From NCBI RefSeq assembly GCF_001649575.2, contig NC_051432.1:23358609-23422608 (forward strand): DNA of 64,000 nt, in the 5' to 3' direction. Below the pieces are notes generated by a model. That model made no database searches, was not told the origin of the DNA, and worked only from the letters and a program-made list of their open reading frames with translations. Origin of the DNA: Kryptolebias marmoratus. Taxonomy: Eukaryota > Chordata > Actinopteri > Cyprinodontiformes > Rivulidae. Made by a program: the position numbers and the translations under genes. Positions 1 to 13,028 of this stretch are shown piece after piece (the stretch's first letter is position 1; the number at the start of each line of letters is the position of its first letter).

Positions 1-3000
1 TATGAATCTAAAGGATGTTTTATACCAGAGAGATAAAGGAAAAAGGAGGAAAGCATTTGGGTTTCTCAGTGGAAAACAAGGTGAAAAGTAATGTAATTAA
101 GAGGAAAAATGGACTAATTTTCCTGCATCCATAATATGAAATTTTTGATGTTTTATTTGAGTTACAAGTTCAAAAACACAACAGAAATGTCACCTGAGTA
201 CTCCAGCTGCCCTAACCTGGACGCCATCTAAATTCTCAAATATAAAAACAGGTAATTATTTTCACCCACATCCAGCTACAGACGTAATCAGCAGAATTTG
301 CACAAACACACTATTCTAGTAAACACAAGCATCCATACCTGAGCAGGCGAACTTCCTCTGCTGGTGGCAGCTGAAGTCACTTCTGCTAATTACTGACAAT
401 CACCAGAGTGTAGAGCCGGGCGTGGACTTCACAAAAACTCACGTTCAGGTCGATCTTCCTAAGGTTCTCCCTGAGCTTCTGGGAAGCCGGATTAGCAGTG
501 AAACCATCAGTGGAAGCTGCAAAGCCCTCTAGATTCCCACACTCAAAGGTTTAACTTTAGGTTGTAACATATCTGAAGTTATTTGTTGAGCTCAAACAGC
601 TTTAAGTTGAAAATTTCCCATCGTCTGTGCACAGCCTCACACTTCCTGAGACTTTCGATTCTTTTATTATCGCCCGCCACAGAAGGCAAAGACAGTAATG
701 TTTTCGCCCGTGTTTGTCAGTTCTACCACTGATTGCCTTTTCAAGATGGCTGCCACAGCTATTCAACATTATCCAACCCGTAAATGGCTCCAACTCAGCC
801 AGTTCTACAGATAATGAGCTAAAATCTGTTGTGTTATAGCTGAGAGTCGTCAGCAACACATATTTTGAGTGCTAAATATTGAACATCTTTGCTTTAAACG
901 TTAGCATTAACTGTTGGCGCCAACCTTGTTTGTTAGTAAAATATCTCATGAACTTGACTGATTATAGTGAAATTCAGAAAGTAATGATTGGACGCACATC
1001 CACAGCTGATTAACTTTTAACCCAATTCAAAATGGCTGCCACAGGACACACAAAAATGGGTAGCAGCTGAGATTTATCCTTGAAGTGCTAACAGATCTTG
1101 CAGAATCAGATACGATTGCAACATTTCAGCTAAAAGGCTGTAACTCTGTCCTTTCTCATCATAAGATGATCTTTAACACTTTGCAACGAAAGGTGGCGGG
1201 TGACGAGCATTTCTCAGAGGAACACTTGAACAAAATGAAACAAAAACAGCACACGTCGGCATTTCCATACAAATATATTGCATTGATCAATCAGACTTCA
1301 TTGAATCGACAGTTAAAAGTGATTTTGGTAATTTTGTTTTTTCAGATTTAAAAGCATTTAACCAAACGCATACAATTCATTATTATCTGCCCAACAAAAC
1401 GAGCAAATAAAAGAACCGATTCAGCACCTTCAATATGTCCAATTCACCTTTATACAAAATTATATTCTTGGCACCAAATTGTATTCGACTACTTTCAACA
1501 ACACACTGAACATTTATCAGTCACTGAACGAGTCAAAACAGTTTAAATCCGATCCTTTTAAATAATTACTTCCTATTGCTATTTGCACAAACGATAGATA
1601 TCCTAAAATTCTGCTTGACATTTCACCGTTGTCTTAAAAAACAAAACAAAAAAAGAAACAATCACACACAACCGCATAAGACAGTAAGGATCCAGACTAC
1701 CAGCAGTTTAAGTTTTGGTTGATTTGTGTTTAACTTTGACATAAAAAAAAAAAAAAAAAACATAAATGCAACAAGTCACAAGGAGGGTAACTAACAATAA
1801 CTGAGATTTTTTAATATGGATATAAATATTTGTGCAACGTAGCTTGATATATATTAAACTATCTAGATAGTGTAAGGCCTTGTGTTTTACATAATAAAAG
1901 GCTAAAATAAAACAAAAACACACAAGAAACAAAACAGGTAGTTAAAAATCAGTACATAGAGCGAGTTACAGACTGAAAACTATTTAACATCAACCGCTGG
2001 GTTAAAATCTGTACCATTTTTAGAGCCTCGGTGTAACGAAAACATCTTCATCAGGTTGTAAACACTTTATAAAGCATTAACAGTCGTTTATAAAACGCCG
2101 TTTATACACAGGAGGAGGATCACGAGCAAGGCGAGGTGCTTTTATTCATAATTTAGATTTTAAACATTAATTTGTCAGTAAGTTATCTGAATTTAGGAGC
2201 TAGGAGAATTTGTCAATAAAGTTTTTCTTGTTATTTATAGTTATTTAGTCAAAGAAGTGAGCAGAGCAGCTGCCAATAACTTAAATTTACAGGAATTAAG
2301 CACTTGATTTTACCAAATAATGAGCCTACTTCAGTGTATAAACAGTGTTTTATAAATGTCTTATAAAGTGTTTACAAATTCATGTGTAAAGCATTAATAA
2401 ATCCCTTATATTAGGACCTTTATTAGGAAGTTGTATGGAATATTTGAAAGAAACAAATGCAGCTACAAGTGTTTTAAATAATAACCAGTGTATAACAGAA
2501 CCTGGTTTAGAGTCGTGTCTGATTATTCCTCCACCTGCTACGAAAAATAAAAAACATCCAGAAGGCATTTAAAATGGGCCGAATGGGGCTGAAAACAAAC
2601 ATTAAAGGCAGTAAATCGATGCTGGACAAGCTAAGCGCTGAGCAAACAGAGATTAATCATTAAACCAGAGTTAGTGTTGAGCCCACGTTCAGCCCTAACA
2701 TGGAGTTCGGCTCTGCTTTGGAGTAACAGGTAGCAGCTGAGAGACTTTTTAGTTTTTTTTTTTGACAAACGAGTAGACCGGACCGGTTTGGCCCCACCCT
2801 GAAATCCTTCAGCACCGAGTGCATTTTCCAACGAGGAGCGGCTGATAAATCTACGACAACATCAATCAGGAATAAAAAAGAAGAAAAAAGAGGCTGCTTT
2901 GATGAATGAATCCAGAAAGCCCATCATTCTCTCCTCCTGCCGACAGAAAACAAGAAACGTTTGGAGAATATTAGTTGTGGCTGATTTACATTCAGGCTGA

Positions 3001-3749
3001 CTCACTGTTAGAGGCACATAAAGCAGCTTTAAATGACATCTGTAACGCTTTTTATCAAACAACAAAATACGTCTGAAGAACAAGTGTCTTCTCTTATTTC
3101 AGACGTGAAATGGTCATTAAAAAACAAACAGAATCAGTAAAAAAGTCGCTGTTACATTTCCACACATGTGGAGTTATTCATAAACAGCATCCATCTGGAG
3201 TAAAAAAAAACCCTGTTTTTCCTCTTTAAGATTATCTGTTTTGTCAAAGTAAATAATTCCCTCCTTTACTTGAAAATGCATAAAAGCTTAAATCTCTCTT
3301 CGCAGTAGGCGCTAAAAGGCCACCGTCTGCAATTTGTAGGACAACTGCAACGTAATCAAACATGAATGAAAAGGAAAAGGTTTGCACCTTAATATAAATG
3401 TCTACGAGGAAGCGAGACCGTTTGTGGCGTTAAAAACATTAATTTGGCACTCTATGAAAACTGTTACACTTCCTTTTCCCCCTTTAATATTTATTCGTTC
3501 AGCAAAAGAGCTAAAGTTGTTTTTGTTTCTGACAAGGTTGAAATTAAAAGAAACAAAACTAGAAACTAGTCTTTAGTCTAGCTTCAAATCGAGCTCAAGC
3601 AGATATTTATAAACAACATTTTTTTTCTCAATTAAAGCACTGAAAAGAAAAAGATGATCTGTATTTTTTTTTTTTTTTTTTCCTTTTTGTAGGCTGTGGT
3701 AAAACACCGTGTGCCTGTGGTCCTTCCTGGTAAGGCAGTGAGGCTGACC
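1..3749. other. Intergenic/3' flank without recognised gene
   Basis: No exon-like coding segment with a recognisable protein is seen here. The stretch is AT-rich with several poly-A/T runs and contains at least one interspersed module (about 745-1075, annotated separately). The part nearest 3750 is presumably the 3' UTR of the G-gamma gene on the minus strand. Short open frames in it look random. Confidence 0.6.
745..1075 (-). repeat. Interspersed module (family A), degenerate
   Basis: It contains the words AGCTAAAATCTG, TAGCTGAGAG and CAAAATGGCTGCCACA in the order seen in other copies of the same module at about 15485, 25800, 40950, 48215 and 51885. I see no terminal inverted repeats or coding capacity. 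The family recurs in both orientations across the window; its transposon class is not recognised. Confidence 0.55.
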
Positions 3750-4312
<563 letters not shown>

Positions 4313-4875
4313 GGCGACGGCTGCCGGGGTCAAGACGATGAAACCTGTTTTGGTTGAACTTCCACAGCCTCGGCGGAAACGACTCCAAACTGCTCCAAAC
4401 TCCGGGCTAAACTTGGAAACAAAGCTGGCACGTTGCCCCGCCCCCGCCCCCCNCCTCCCCTATTGGCTTCGGAGCCCGTCAATCAAGGATGAAGGTCGAA
4501 GCCACGCCCCCGAAAGAACAGGCCTTTATTTATGCGTTTCCTAGAGAGCTGAGGAGGTTAAAAAGTGATCTTTATTGGTGGTTTGCCACCTCATTTAACT
4601 AACACTGGTTTGGTAGCTCTTTAAAAAGAAATACTGCATTGAAAATTAATGTAATATAACTAATGAGCCATGAAAGAAGAACATTTAAATACCCAAGCAC
4701 AGCCCCGTTACATTATAACTTATTGGTAATATACTGAGGTTATTACAGCTCAAATGTAAATTAGTAAATTAGTGATGACTTCTCTAACCTCAGACTGCTG
4801 CTCTCAAGCTAAAAAGTCTGAAATGATGTTCTCCTCTAGAGCCATTTCTGCAAGATTTTCATGTTTCTCAGATTT

Positions 4876-5120
4876 TCTTAGTGGGTAGCACTGTTGCCTC
4901 ACAGCAGGAAGATCCTGGGTTCAAATCCCAGGTTGAACCCAAGGGGCTTCTGTGTGGAGTTTGCATGTTCTCACGTTTGCTTGGGTTTTCTCAGGGTGCT
5001 CCGGTTTCCTCCCACAGTCCAAAAACATGCATATTTAGGCTGCCTTCAGGCCAAAAAACCACCCTGAGATCACACCCAAGAGATGTGCGGGATTTGCTTG
5101 GTTAAAAAAAGGGTAAATAA
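4876..5120 (+). repeat. tRNA-like/SINE-like dispersed fish repeat (family D)
   Basis: Contains a pol III box-B-like segment (GGTTCAAATCC at 4918) followed by a very common fish repeat body with GTGTGGAGTTTGCATGTTCTC and CCCACAGTCCAAAAACATGC. Reverse-oriented relatives lie at 26050-26180 and 26215-26510, and a forward fragment at 61925-62110. It is not a tRNA gene: no cloverleaf is seen. Confidence 0.7.
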
Positions 5121-5290
5121 ATTAACTTCAGTAACGAACAGGGTCTGAGAACCATTGCAGACTTAGCTTGTGCCCTTTATAGCAGTATATTGTAGAGACT
5201 TTTAGAGTCATCCTGATGTGTAAATGTATACAACACTAAAGGCATTTATTGCAAAGTATGAAATCAAACATTAAATAGGTTATTCTTAAC

Positions 5291-5482
5291 CAGTGGTGCT
5301 CAATCCTGGTCCTGGAGGGCTACCATCTTGCATGTTTTAGGCGTTTCCCTGCTGTGACACACCTGATTTGAATGACTGGGTGATTAACAGGCTTCTGCAG
5401 AACATGAACACCTCCTGAAGAGCAGAGAAACAACTACAACATGCAGATTGTGGCCCTCCAGGACCAGGATTGGGCACCACTG
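5291..5482. mobile_element. hAT-like MITE with near-perfect terminal inverted repeats (family C)
   Basis: Begins CAGTGGTGCTCAATCCTGG and ends with the near-exact reverse complement (CCAGGATTGGGCACCACTG), enclosing about 150 bp with no coding capacity. The flanks TTCTTAAC and TCCTAAAC may be a decayed 8-bp target duplication, as hAT elements make. Related copies are at 24857-24991 and, decayed, at 30320-30515. Confidence 0.8.
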
Positions 5483-5487
5483 TCCTA

Positions 5488-5840
5488 AACTATATGACAT
5501 GGTGCAGTTTGAAAATGTAGCTCAAATGTAAATTTTCCCCCCCACATTTTTCTATAGAATGCAGTTCTGGAATCCAGGTCCACGCTCAGCGTAAACAAAG
5601 GACTCGGCTGAATCTGCCAAAAACCACATGGGAAGCTCAACTCACATGACTGACCTACATTAGGCTGTCTGTAGGTAAACAAACACGGCAGGACTGGACA
5701 AGCGTAGAACCTCTCAGAAGACTTTCGGGTGGAAATATAAGAGTAAATCCGCTTCTAAATGCGAAGGAAAAGAGAACGATTGATTTGAACATCTCTTATG
5801 AATATCTGGGATCAAGCAGTGCTTTTGCAAAACTTCAGCT
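5488..5840 (+). repeat. Interspersed repeat, family B
   Basis: Shares a long collinear similarity with 18305-18640 (ATGGTGCAGTTTGAAAA, TGTAAACAAAGGACTCG-type words, ACATGACTGACCTACATT, ATCAGGGATCAAGCAG-type words). A shorter relative lies at 53320-53460. No coding capacity is seen; the class is not recognised. Confidence 0.7.
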
Positions 5841-6629
5841 ACACCAAAATGTTTAACATTTGACATGTTTTTTAGTCACTTCAGCTGTTTTCATAGGAAA
5901 ATAAACACACATGGTAGTTGGCATCTGGTCATAAATTTAGTTACAAATGATTAATTCAAGGATATATAAACTGCCAATTTGCCTCTTACTTTTTTGATTT
6001 TTTTTTTCTTTTTCTGTCCAGTCTTTATGATTTTGCAGTGAGTACATTTAACCAAACCTTTCATTAAAGATTATAATTTGAATTTTATTAAAAACAGTCA
6101 TGTTGGGGTGGGCCTTTTCCCTGAAAGAGCCGGCTCAGAGCTGTTGGACCCATCACAAGTTAAAAGTTGCATGTTTTTATCCAACAAAAGCTACTTCTGT
6201 TTTCATCCTGTTTTTAATTTGAATCAATCACAGACTATCATTTCTAGTGCTACAAATTAGCTTTGGTTTCCCCACTATTAAATAAAGATTCAGAAAAGAT
6301 TATTAGCTTTAAACACAAGTTTGATGATAAATAAAACTCCTTGTGCAAAATTTAACCCTCTGAAACAATTAATTTATTTACACACTTGACCTTATGTATT
6401 TAGTTTTTTTTCCCCACAAAGAATCAACACAAAGAGGCAGAAAAGTGTCACAATCTTTGTATTTATTTTCCCCATTTTTAAAAATTAAACATGTAAAATA
6501 ACATTTTTAACTTCTTTGAGACATTACCAGGTTTTTCCACCTTTCTTCTTATAAAAACCTAAAATCAATAACATTTTAGGTCTACACTACATTACAAAAC
6601 AGTTTTGAAGATGAGAACTTGGTAATATG

Positions 6630-9600
6630 TCACTTGCCCCCTGCAGATAAAACAAAGGGAAAAAAAATCATTTTTTTATTGTTTTTACTATTGAGAAATT
6701 AGCTTTAAAGACAATTAACTTACAGACAATTGGTCCAATGCTGACGGGTTTGGTAGGAACAGAGCTGGAAACAGACCGAATCCTCCTGTTTTGACAAACC
6801 TGTAAGAAACAAGATGATAAAGAGATTAAAAAGATGATCCTGCTGCAGGTAAGATACTGTTTGCTCAAAAAATACCCAACAACCCCTTTTAAGCAGCAAT
6901 AGTCGTGAATTAAATGGCCTCTGTAACTCACCGGGACACAGTTGGAGCTTCTTCGGTCACACAGGCTAAGTTCACAGTGAAGGTAAACCTTTTGATTTTC
7001 GTCATCCAGCAGGAACAACAGAGCGATGAAACGAGCCTGGAGGGATGAGCCATTTTGAAGCACAGAGACGTTTCGACGATCCACGGGACACCTTTCAGGG
7101 AGAATGGAGAAAAATATGGTTTCTATCCATCATTTCGCCTCACAAAGTCTCTTCTGAAGCTCAGGAGGTGCACATACTTGTTCTGGATGAGAGGGTATCT
7201 CGGGGGGTCAGCGGGGTTTAGTGAGTGAGTGGCGACACAGTTCTCCAGAACAACTGCAAAGTTTGCGTTCATCTCCTCCACAGAGACGCCAACATACAGC
7301 GGTGATCCCACTGGGAGGGTGACCTGGCCTGCAGGGTAAGTCTCACTGTAGCTGGAGTTTTTGAACAGAAACATGGAGGCTCCAGGTTTTCCACCAAAGC
7401 CTGAAATACCATTTTCCTGCCTGTGAAAAATACACACGATCATAATGAAAAATAGGCATTTATTTACCATTGTTTTAATTATAACCTTCTGTTATTCTGC
7501 TAAGTTTATGAGGATATTGTGGTTCTCAGAATGTAATTCATTACCATGACATTAAACAGGAACTGTTTTTAATACAAGAGTCAGTTCATTGACTACAATG
7601 CAACAAGAATCACAGCCCTACTAGCTGTAATATAAATACAATTTCTTCATTAATATTCTTGCTAAGGTGTCTGATTTCTAGTGGTCTTGTACTGTTGCTA
7701 TATTAAAGGATATTTGGAGTCTTTAATGGCATTTGGTGGCAAAGTACAAACCTAATAGCTTTACCTTATCATTCCAAACAAGGAATCAAATTAATCAGTA
7801 TTCATGCAGAAGGATCTTTAACTTGTCTGGATGTGTTCATTTTGAGATACTGTACATGGAGGACAAGTATCTCATTTTAAACTTACTTACATCCACATAG
7901 CCATCAAATAGTCTTGTTTTTGCCACATTCTCTGTCAGAGCATATTTTCCCCATGTATGTAACAGCTGAAAGCTCCCTTGCGAGATGTTTTCACAGACTT
8001 ATCACAAGTTGTTACGAAATGTTTATTTAAACAGGCTAAAAAAAATAGGCCTCCTTAGTTAAAAAAATAGAAAAAGGATGGGGGTGGGGGTTAAATGTTT
8101 TCAGTACACTTTAAACACTTTGAACTCCATTTTGAAGCCACAACAACTTCTGGAATAAAGTCTGGCTGCAGTTAAAGCATACGACCTTCATTATTTCAAT
8201 GTTGTAAGTGATCTTCTAACAGTCTTTAAAAAGGACGAACTGGACTTCCTTTCATGTTGAAGACATTTCGGTTCAGATCAAACTGGAATGTTCTGGGTCT
8301 CAGAGTTTTAAATTGCACGAGATGCTTCGTTTATGCAAGCTGTATTTACGTACTGCTAGTACCAGTAGGTGGTGTTACAGTTACAGTTAAGGTCTACCTA
8401 CTGCAGTGATGATTTTACAGCTACATTCATGCTGGCGTCTGTCAGCAGGGGATAAACACAGGAGAATGGAAATCTCTCAGGAGGGATGAAGGATGCATTG
8501 TTGGCCGAGTAGATGAATAAATTGTTGGAATACATGATGTGTGTGTGGTTTGCCTGAAAAACAGACAGACGATTAAAATTAATGTGTTTGGAAAAATCCT
8601 AACTTAAGATATACATAATGATATAAAAATATTTTTACAGAAGTGATGGACAGAAAGGAAAGAAAGAAGGGGGGGCGGGGATATGAAAAAAAATGCAAGG
8701 AAGGAAGGAAGCTGAGGAGGTAATAAATTAAGGAAGGAAAAGATGAGGAAGAAAGGAGACAGGAAAGGAAGGGGGATAAGAGAGGAATTAAGAAAAGGGG
8801 AAGGAAGAAAGGAAAGAAAACTGGGAAAAAAGGAATAAGTATTTAAGCAGATTTGAATGAATTGAATGAAAAAAAAAGTAATTAAATAAAAATGAACAAT
8901 GAGATTACCATGAACATGTTTCCACAGACGCCCTCCTGAGTCTCCACCTCGTACCACACATTATCGCCACGCTCTTTGAACTTGGAGCAGTTGCTGGCAG
9001 CCATGTGGCCAGACAGCGGGTCCAAACCAGAGGATTTCAGATGATTCAAATTCAGTCCGATCTGGATCTTTTTTTTGCCACAAACTATCTGTATTAAAGA
9101 CTGTTTGATTTCTGTTTACAAGAAAATACAATCATAAATAGCTGAGTAAATAAGATTTTGTTCCTGAAATGAATAAAGCACATGAGGAAATTCATTTTAG
9201 TTTTTATAATGTAAAGTTATTTAAGATGGAACAGTACCTGTACAGAATGCAAGATTACACGCAGATGGTTTCACAAATTTGTAGATATAGAAGTTTTCAG
9301 AGTTGTGGACTTCATGACACAGTTTGATTTTGATAGTGTGTGAAGGATGATAACAGCAGGAATCTCCCCAGGAATTACACAGAGTACGGGTTACTATTTC
9401 ATCTGGCTGCGTTGGGTGAGGTTCTGTGAGCCACATTGGAGCATGCGTTCCACACCTGTATGAAGGTATACACCTCTCTGGAATTTGGGCACTTTTAAAT
9501 CCCAAAAATAAACGGTAATAGCCCTTCCAGATGAAAGTTTGGTCACAGTATAAGGGCTCTGTTGATGTGTTATTTGTTGAACGCCAGTCTTGATACAAGT

Positions 9601-10000
9601 TTTTGAAGTAGTGACAAGGATCTGCACATGCAGCACCTGCACCAACTGCAATGTACTCCATTCCTGGAGGACATGCAGTCTCTTCAAAGACGAACTGGAC
9701 AGACTGGGAGGATGGGGGTTCATCATAGCAGTTGAGACCATCACCTGAATATCCACTTCTACAAACACAAGAGAAGCTTTTCCCACTGAAGGAGTCTCCT
9801 CTTTGTGTCTCCAAACAAGTGGCTTCATTGTGGCATGCACCACAGCTGGTAACAAGGGTGGCTGCAAAAAAAGAGGGAACTTAAGTCTGATAAAACAAAA
9901 GCTTTTTAAAACAGTTTTAAACTTTACCTGAAATGTCTCCTGTAAAAAAATGCAAAAATAAGAGCAGAAGAAGTCCTTCAGGCACTTCCATGATGAGCAT
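6630..10000 (-). CDS. Uromodulin/GP2-like secreted ZP-domain glycoprotein
   Basis: A 513-aa secreted protein from eight coding exons: 9928-10000, 9238-9861, 8909-9111, 8402-8553, 7178-7420, 6932-7091, 6724-6799, 6630-6640. Order: signal peptide (MLIMEVPEGLLLLLFLHFF), an EGF-like motif with the pattern CVCRSGYSGDGLNC, a cysteine-rich D8C/D10C region like uromodulin and GP2 (RCGTHAPMWL, then CNSWGDSCC), and a bipartite ZP domain starting at IVCGKK. A basic RRIR site precedes the short tail IGPIVWGK. There is no transmembrane segment or GPI signal, unlike mammalian uromodulin, so release as a soluble or matrix-forming protein is inferred. Known relatives polymerise through the ZP module in kidney, gut or egg envelope; the tissue here is unknown. 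The last coding exon adds only three residues and was chosen because a strong donor sits at 6723. A minus-strand AATAAA lies at 6472-6477. The orthologue name is not certain. Confidence 0.88.
8645..8860 (+). repeat. Purine-rich GGAA/GAAA simple repeat
   Basis: A roughly 200-bp, almost purely purine stretch in the intron between exons 3 and 4 of the uromodulin-like gene. Its reverse strand reads as an open frame rich in Phe, Leu, Ser and Pro, which is a composition artefact and not a gene. Confidence 0.8.
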
Positions 10001-10288
10001 CCACAGAAATATTCTGCCAAGGCAAATTTAACTTGTCCACAGCTTACTGAGAGCGTTATTTATAGGCCTGATTTTATGTGCAGTCTTGTTTAATAATTTC
10101 TTAAGTTTCTGAAAAGGAAGTGTCTCAAAAAAAATAAATCTTTATACACCTGGCAAATAGACCCAAGGTCAGAGGTAAATGTCTGTAACATTGTTACATG
10201 AAATGAACCTTATAACCCCCAACTGTAGCCCTGTGGTGTCTCACAGGAAGAAAACACTAAAGGACTTTGAGTTAAGTAAATTTAAAAA

Positions 10289-11338
10289 TTTATTGAAAGA
10301 CGGAGAAGGCCACTTGTAAACACGAGTGGAACATTGCCAGGCTGCGCACTCAGCAGCAACACAAAACGTTTGGAGACTGAGATGAGTTTCCTGGAAAACG
10401 ATGGCTTGCTTCATCGGGTTGAAAATTACGTTGTGGGCTTCGTCGCCTGCAGTCATGTCGTATCCATGTATAGCAGATTTCCTGTGCTCATTGGCATTTG
10501 CCGCCTCCACTTCATTGGTTTCCAGGTCCACCTAAATTTGACATAGGATTTTAGTGAAATGGCATTTTCTCAAGTAAACATTTCCTCAATACAAATGTCC
10601 CCACCCCTCTAGTTTCAATTTTTCCATTGGTTGCTTTATGCAACCTGGATGCATTTCAGAAATTTCCTACCTTCTTTAGCATGTTGCTTCAGCCTGGCGT
10701 CCATTGACTGGAGAAATGCCACAACATTTTTCAGAGCAATTTCATTTGGTGACAAATCTGCAATTAAAAATAGTCGTTTTTCCCTCTTGTTTTAATGTAA
10801 GTGCAATAATTCTGCATTGCTTACCATCCTGCACCTTTTCTTCCCTTTCAGCTCCATCATTTGGCAAACATGAACCTGTGAACACAGTTAAAGTAGATTT
10901 AATGGATCCAAATTTAGCTGCTCTTGAGCTTGTGCATTAATTACTTCAACTCAGTCAATCTTTGTTTTAGAACAGCTTCTTGAATGAGAGAAAAAAAAAC
11001 ATCTTCAGCCAGTCCAAAAGTCCTGTTGCCTTTTAACTTAAAAGAATTACAATTAATGATCATACTACCCACTTCTAACCAGCTACCTTAAAGAGAAACC
11101 TCATTTGGTTAAGCTGTTGTCAAAAGGACTTCCAAAGCTAAACATACAGGGTTTTTTGTAAGTTGAGCTGGAACCCAGAGATCATTAAGTCCCATCACCT
11201 ACTCCCCATCATTTTCACACACAAGTCCAGTTTAACAGAAACTCCTTACCTTAAAAATAAATAAAATGCCAGAATGTACAAACCTTTTCTGATCCATGCA
11301 GCTGCTAAATAAACAATCAGAAGCCAAACACCTCCCAT
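10289..11338 (-). pseudogene. Diverged, probably frameshifted member of the small secreted-protein family
   Basis: Homologous to the genes at 22263 and 24368. Exon 1 is 11284-11338 (55 nt, same as both paralogues; signal peptide MGGVWLLIVYLAAAW), exon 2 10825-10875 (51 nt), exon 3 10671-10757 (87 nt, same length; LSPNEIALKNVVAFLQSMD matches LSQREFSLKNSAAFIQSMD). All splice sites and phase-1 junctions are kept. Exon 4 starts at 10531 after CAAATTTAG, one base too early. The frame that resembles the paralogues (VDLETNEVE against VHLESNEVA) is shifted by one, so translation would stop at 10512 after 70 aa. An AG 22 nt further in (exon from 10509) would restore the frame, but that frame has no stop before the polyadenylation signal at 10289-10294, and the C-x5-C motif is lost. 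The upstream region keeps the family core promoter. It is either a decaying copy or a truncated product. Confidence 0.65.
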
Positions 11339-13028
11339 GTTTTCTGTTTCTGACTAAAGGTGCTCCAACCTTCTGGGCTTTTAAAAACCTCAAACTGCAG
11401 GTTTCACAGCTGTGTGTAATCGGCTCTGATTGGATCTCTCTTCAGAAAAGTCAGTCAGTGCACAATGAAACCCAATCTATTATGTGACAAGAATAAAGTT
11501 TACTTTTTATAATTATTTAACAAATAGCTATAGAGTGATTTTCTTTACTGTGAAGATTGGAACGAAGTTGGGGGCAGCTGAAACAAGGAAATAAGACCTG
11601 ATAATTTGTTAAGTCTCCTGGTCCTGATAAGCTCAAACTTTGTTCTATGAAAAATAGCTGCTGATCTATTGACTCAAATTAGAGATAGAAGGATTAGGTT
11701 TAACAAAAAAAATATGATTTTGAATACCTAAGAATTAAATTTGACTCATCTGTTATTAAAGGATGGTACAGAAAAGATAGAAAAGATGGTGCTTCATAAC
11801 TGTAGATCAGCTTAATGATTTCTTTATCTTACTGCCTTTGTAAAAATGTTTTTATGAATCATGTGAATGAATTATAGCAAAATTTATAACTTAGCTAAGG
11901 ATAACACCTCTTATCAGCGTTTAATATGTGGTGAGCCGACCAGAATCAAAGTCCTCTGTTTACTGTATGTTCAGATTTAAATGTGAATGATTGACTCTTT
12001 TTGTTTCCTTATAACGAGAAATGTACTGTTTTTACAGCACAGTGTGGCAGAAATGACCTCTATGTTCCTATGGCAAGGCAAGTATTTTTGGAGAATAAAT
12101 AAAACCCCAAAACATTTAGTGAATTTTCAGCAAAAATTTTGACCTCAGGGTATCTTTATGCAAGACCCTCTGAGCTGAAGGGATTTTCAGAGGCTTTTGC
12201 TTCTTGTTATTTTTATTGCATGGTGAGTTCCTAAGCTCATCCAGTGGTTTCTACTACAAATTTAATCTTGTTTGCCATGTTAACAAAGTCAAAACATTAA
12301 GTCCTAAAGTTCACTGAGAAAATAACTTTAAATAACAATCAGACTTTAAATAACTTTTAATTGGTCTGTATTGACAGGCGTGCTGTTAAAACACAAGAAT
12401 TATTGTTAAAATCTGCCATCAGACGCTTCTGCTGTCTGTCAACAAAGGTTCATCAAGTCATCTGAGCTGTAGTGGTGACGATTTAATAATTTATCAACAC
12501 TTAAACATTAATATACATAAAACACACATGCATTTAGTTGAAAATGTTTGTTTTTAATTCCTGTGTGCCCACATGAACATACTTATATTATTTTTTTTCT
12601 TCCAACTTGGTATAAAAACAAGAAAAATGTTTCACATAAATAAATAACACAGACCATTACGTTATTATTTGTGAAAGCTTCACTCCTTCATTCACCTGTT
12701 TTCCCAGAAAATCTGATTTGGTCCTTAGTATAGCAGAGAATAATTTTTTGTAATACATTTAAACAAAACTAAAAACACCATAATATACAATAAAATAGTA
12801 AAATTCTATTTGTTGTGCAGTGGGAATGTTTTGTGCAACTTTAAGTGCAACTTGCTGCTTAAAATTCTTACAGAAAGTATTTTCTCCTGTCAATAAAACT
12901 GACCTCTTCAGGCAGTTTATAACATTTCAAAGACCTAAAAATCCCAGTTAAAATACACCACTGATCGGTGTTGCTTCTGTGCAGCCTCAAACATCTCCTC
13001 TGCAGACTGTGATGCTGCCGTTTGCACT
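11339..13028. other. Intergenic, AT-rich, no gene seen
   Basis: Apart from the family core promoter at 11378-11414, this 1.7-kb stretch shows no exon-like coding signal. It includes the upstream DNA of the small secreted-family copy and the 3' flank of slc26a11. I see no clear repeat structure. Confidence 0.55.
11378..11414 (-). promoter_or_regulatory. Core promoter shared by the small secreted-protein family
   Basis: Read on the minus strand, it has an E-box CAGCTG, then GAAACCTGCAG, then GGTTTTTAAA as a TATA-like element, about 40-75 bp before the ATG at 11338. The same order and spacing occur before the plus-strand paralogues (22185-22225, 24294-24332) and in the remnant at 23520-23560. 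Confidence 0.65.

Larger units (their letters stand above)
4313..6629. other. Intergenic: GC-rich upstream region then dispersed repeats
   Basis: About 4313-4560 is a GC-rich promoter-like stretch for the G-gamma gene, with one unresolved base at 4453. The rest holds a tRNA-like dispersed repeat (4876-5120), a hAT-like MITE (5291-5482) and a family-B repeat (5488-5840). The region just below 6630 is the 3' UTR of the uromodulin-like gene, with a minus-strand AATAAA at 6472-6477. Confidence 0.6.

Noticed and set aside
4876..5120. Possible tRNA gene because of GGTTCAAATCC
   Set aside because: No acceptor or anticodon stems can be drawn, and the same body recurs elsewhere in the window as a dispersed repeat.
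8604..8957. 117-codon open frame rich in Phe/Ser/Pro/Leu
   Set aside because: It is the complement of a GGAA/GAAA simple repeat in an intron; low complexity, no domain.
10241..10531. A 96-codon open frame on the minus strand as an independent gene
   Set aside because: Its first codon is GTG, its start matches exon 4 of the small secreted family, and it runs past a polyadenylation signal at 10289-10294. It is treated as the shifted last exon of that copy.
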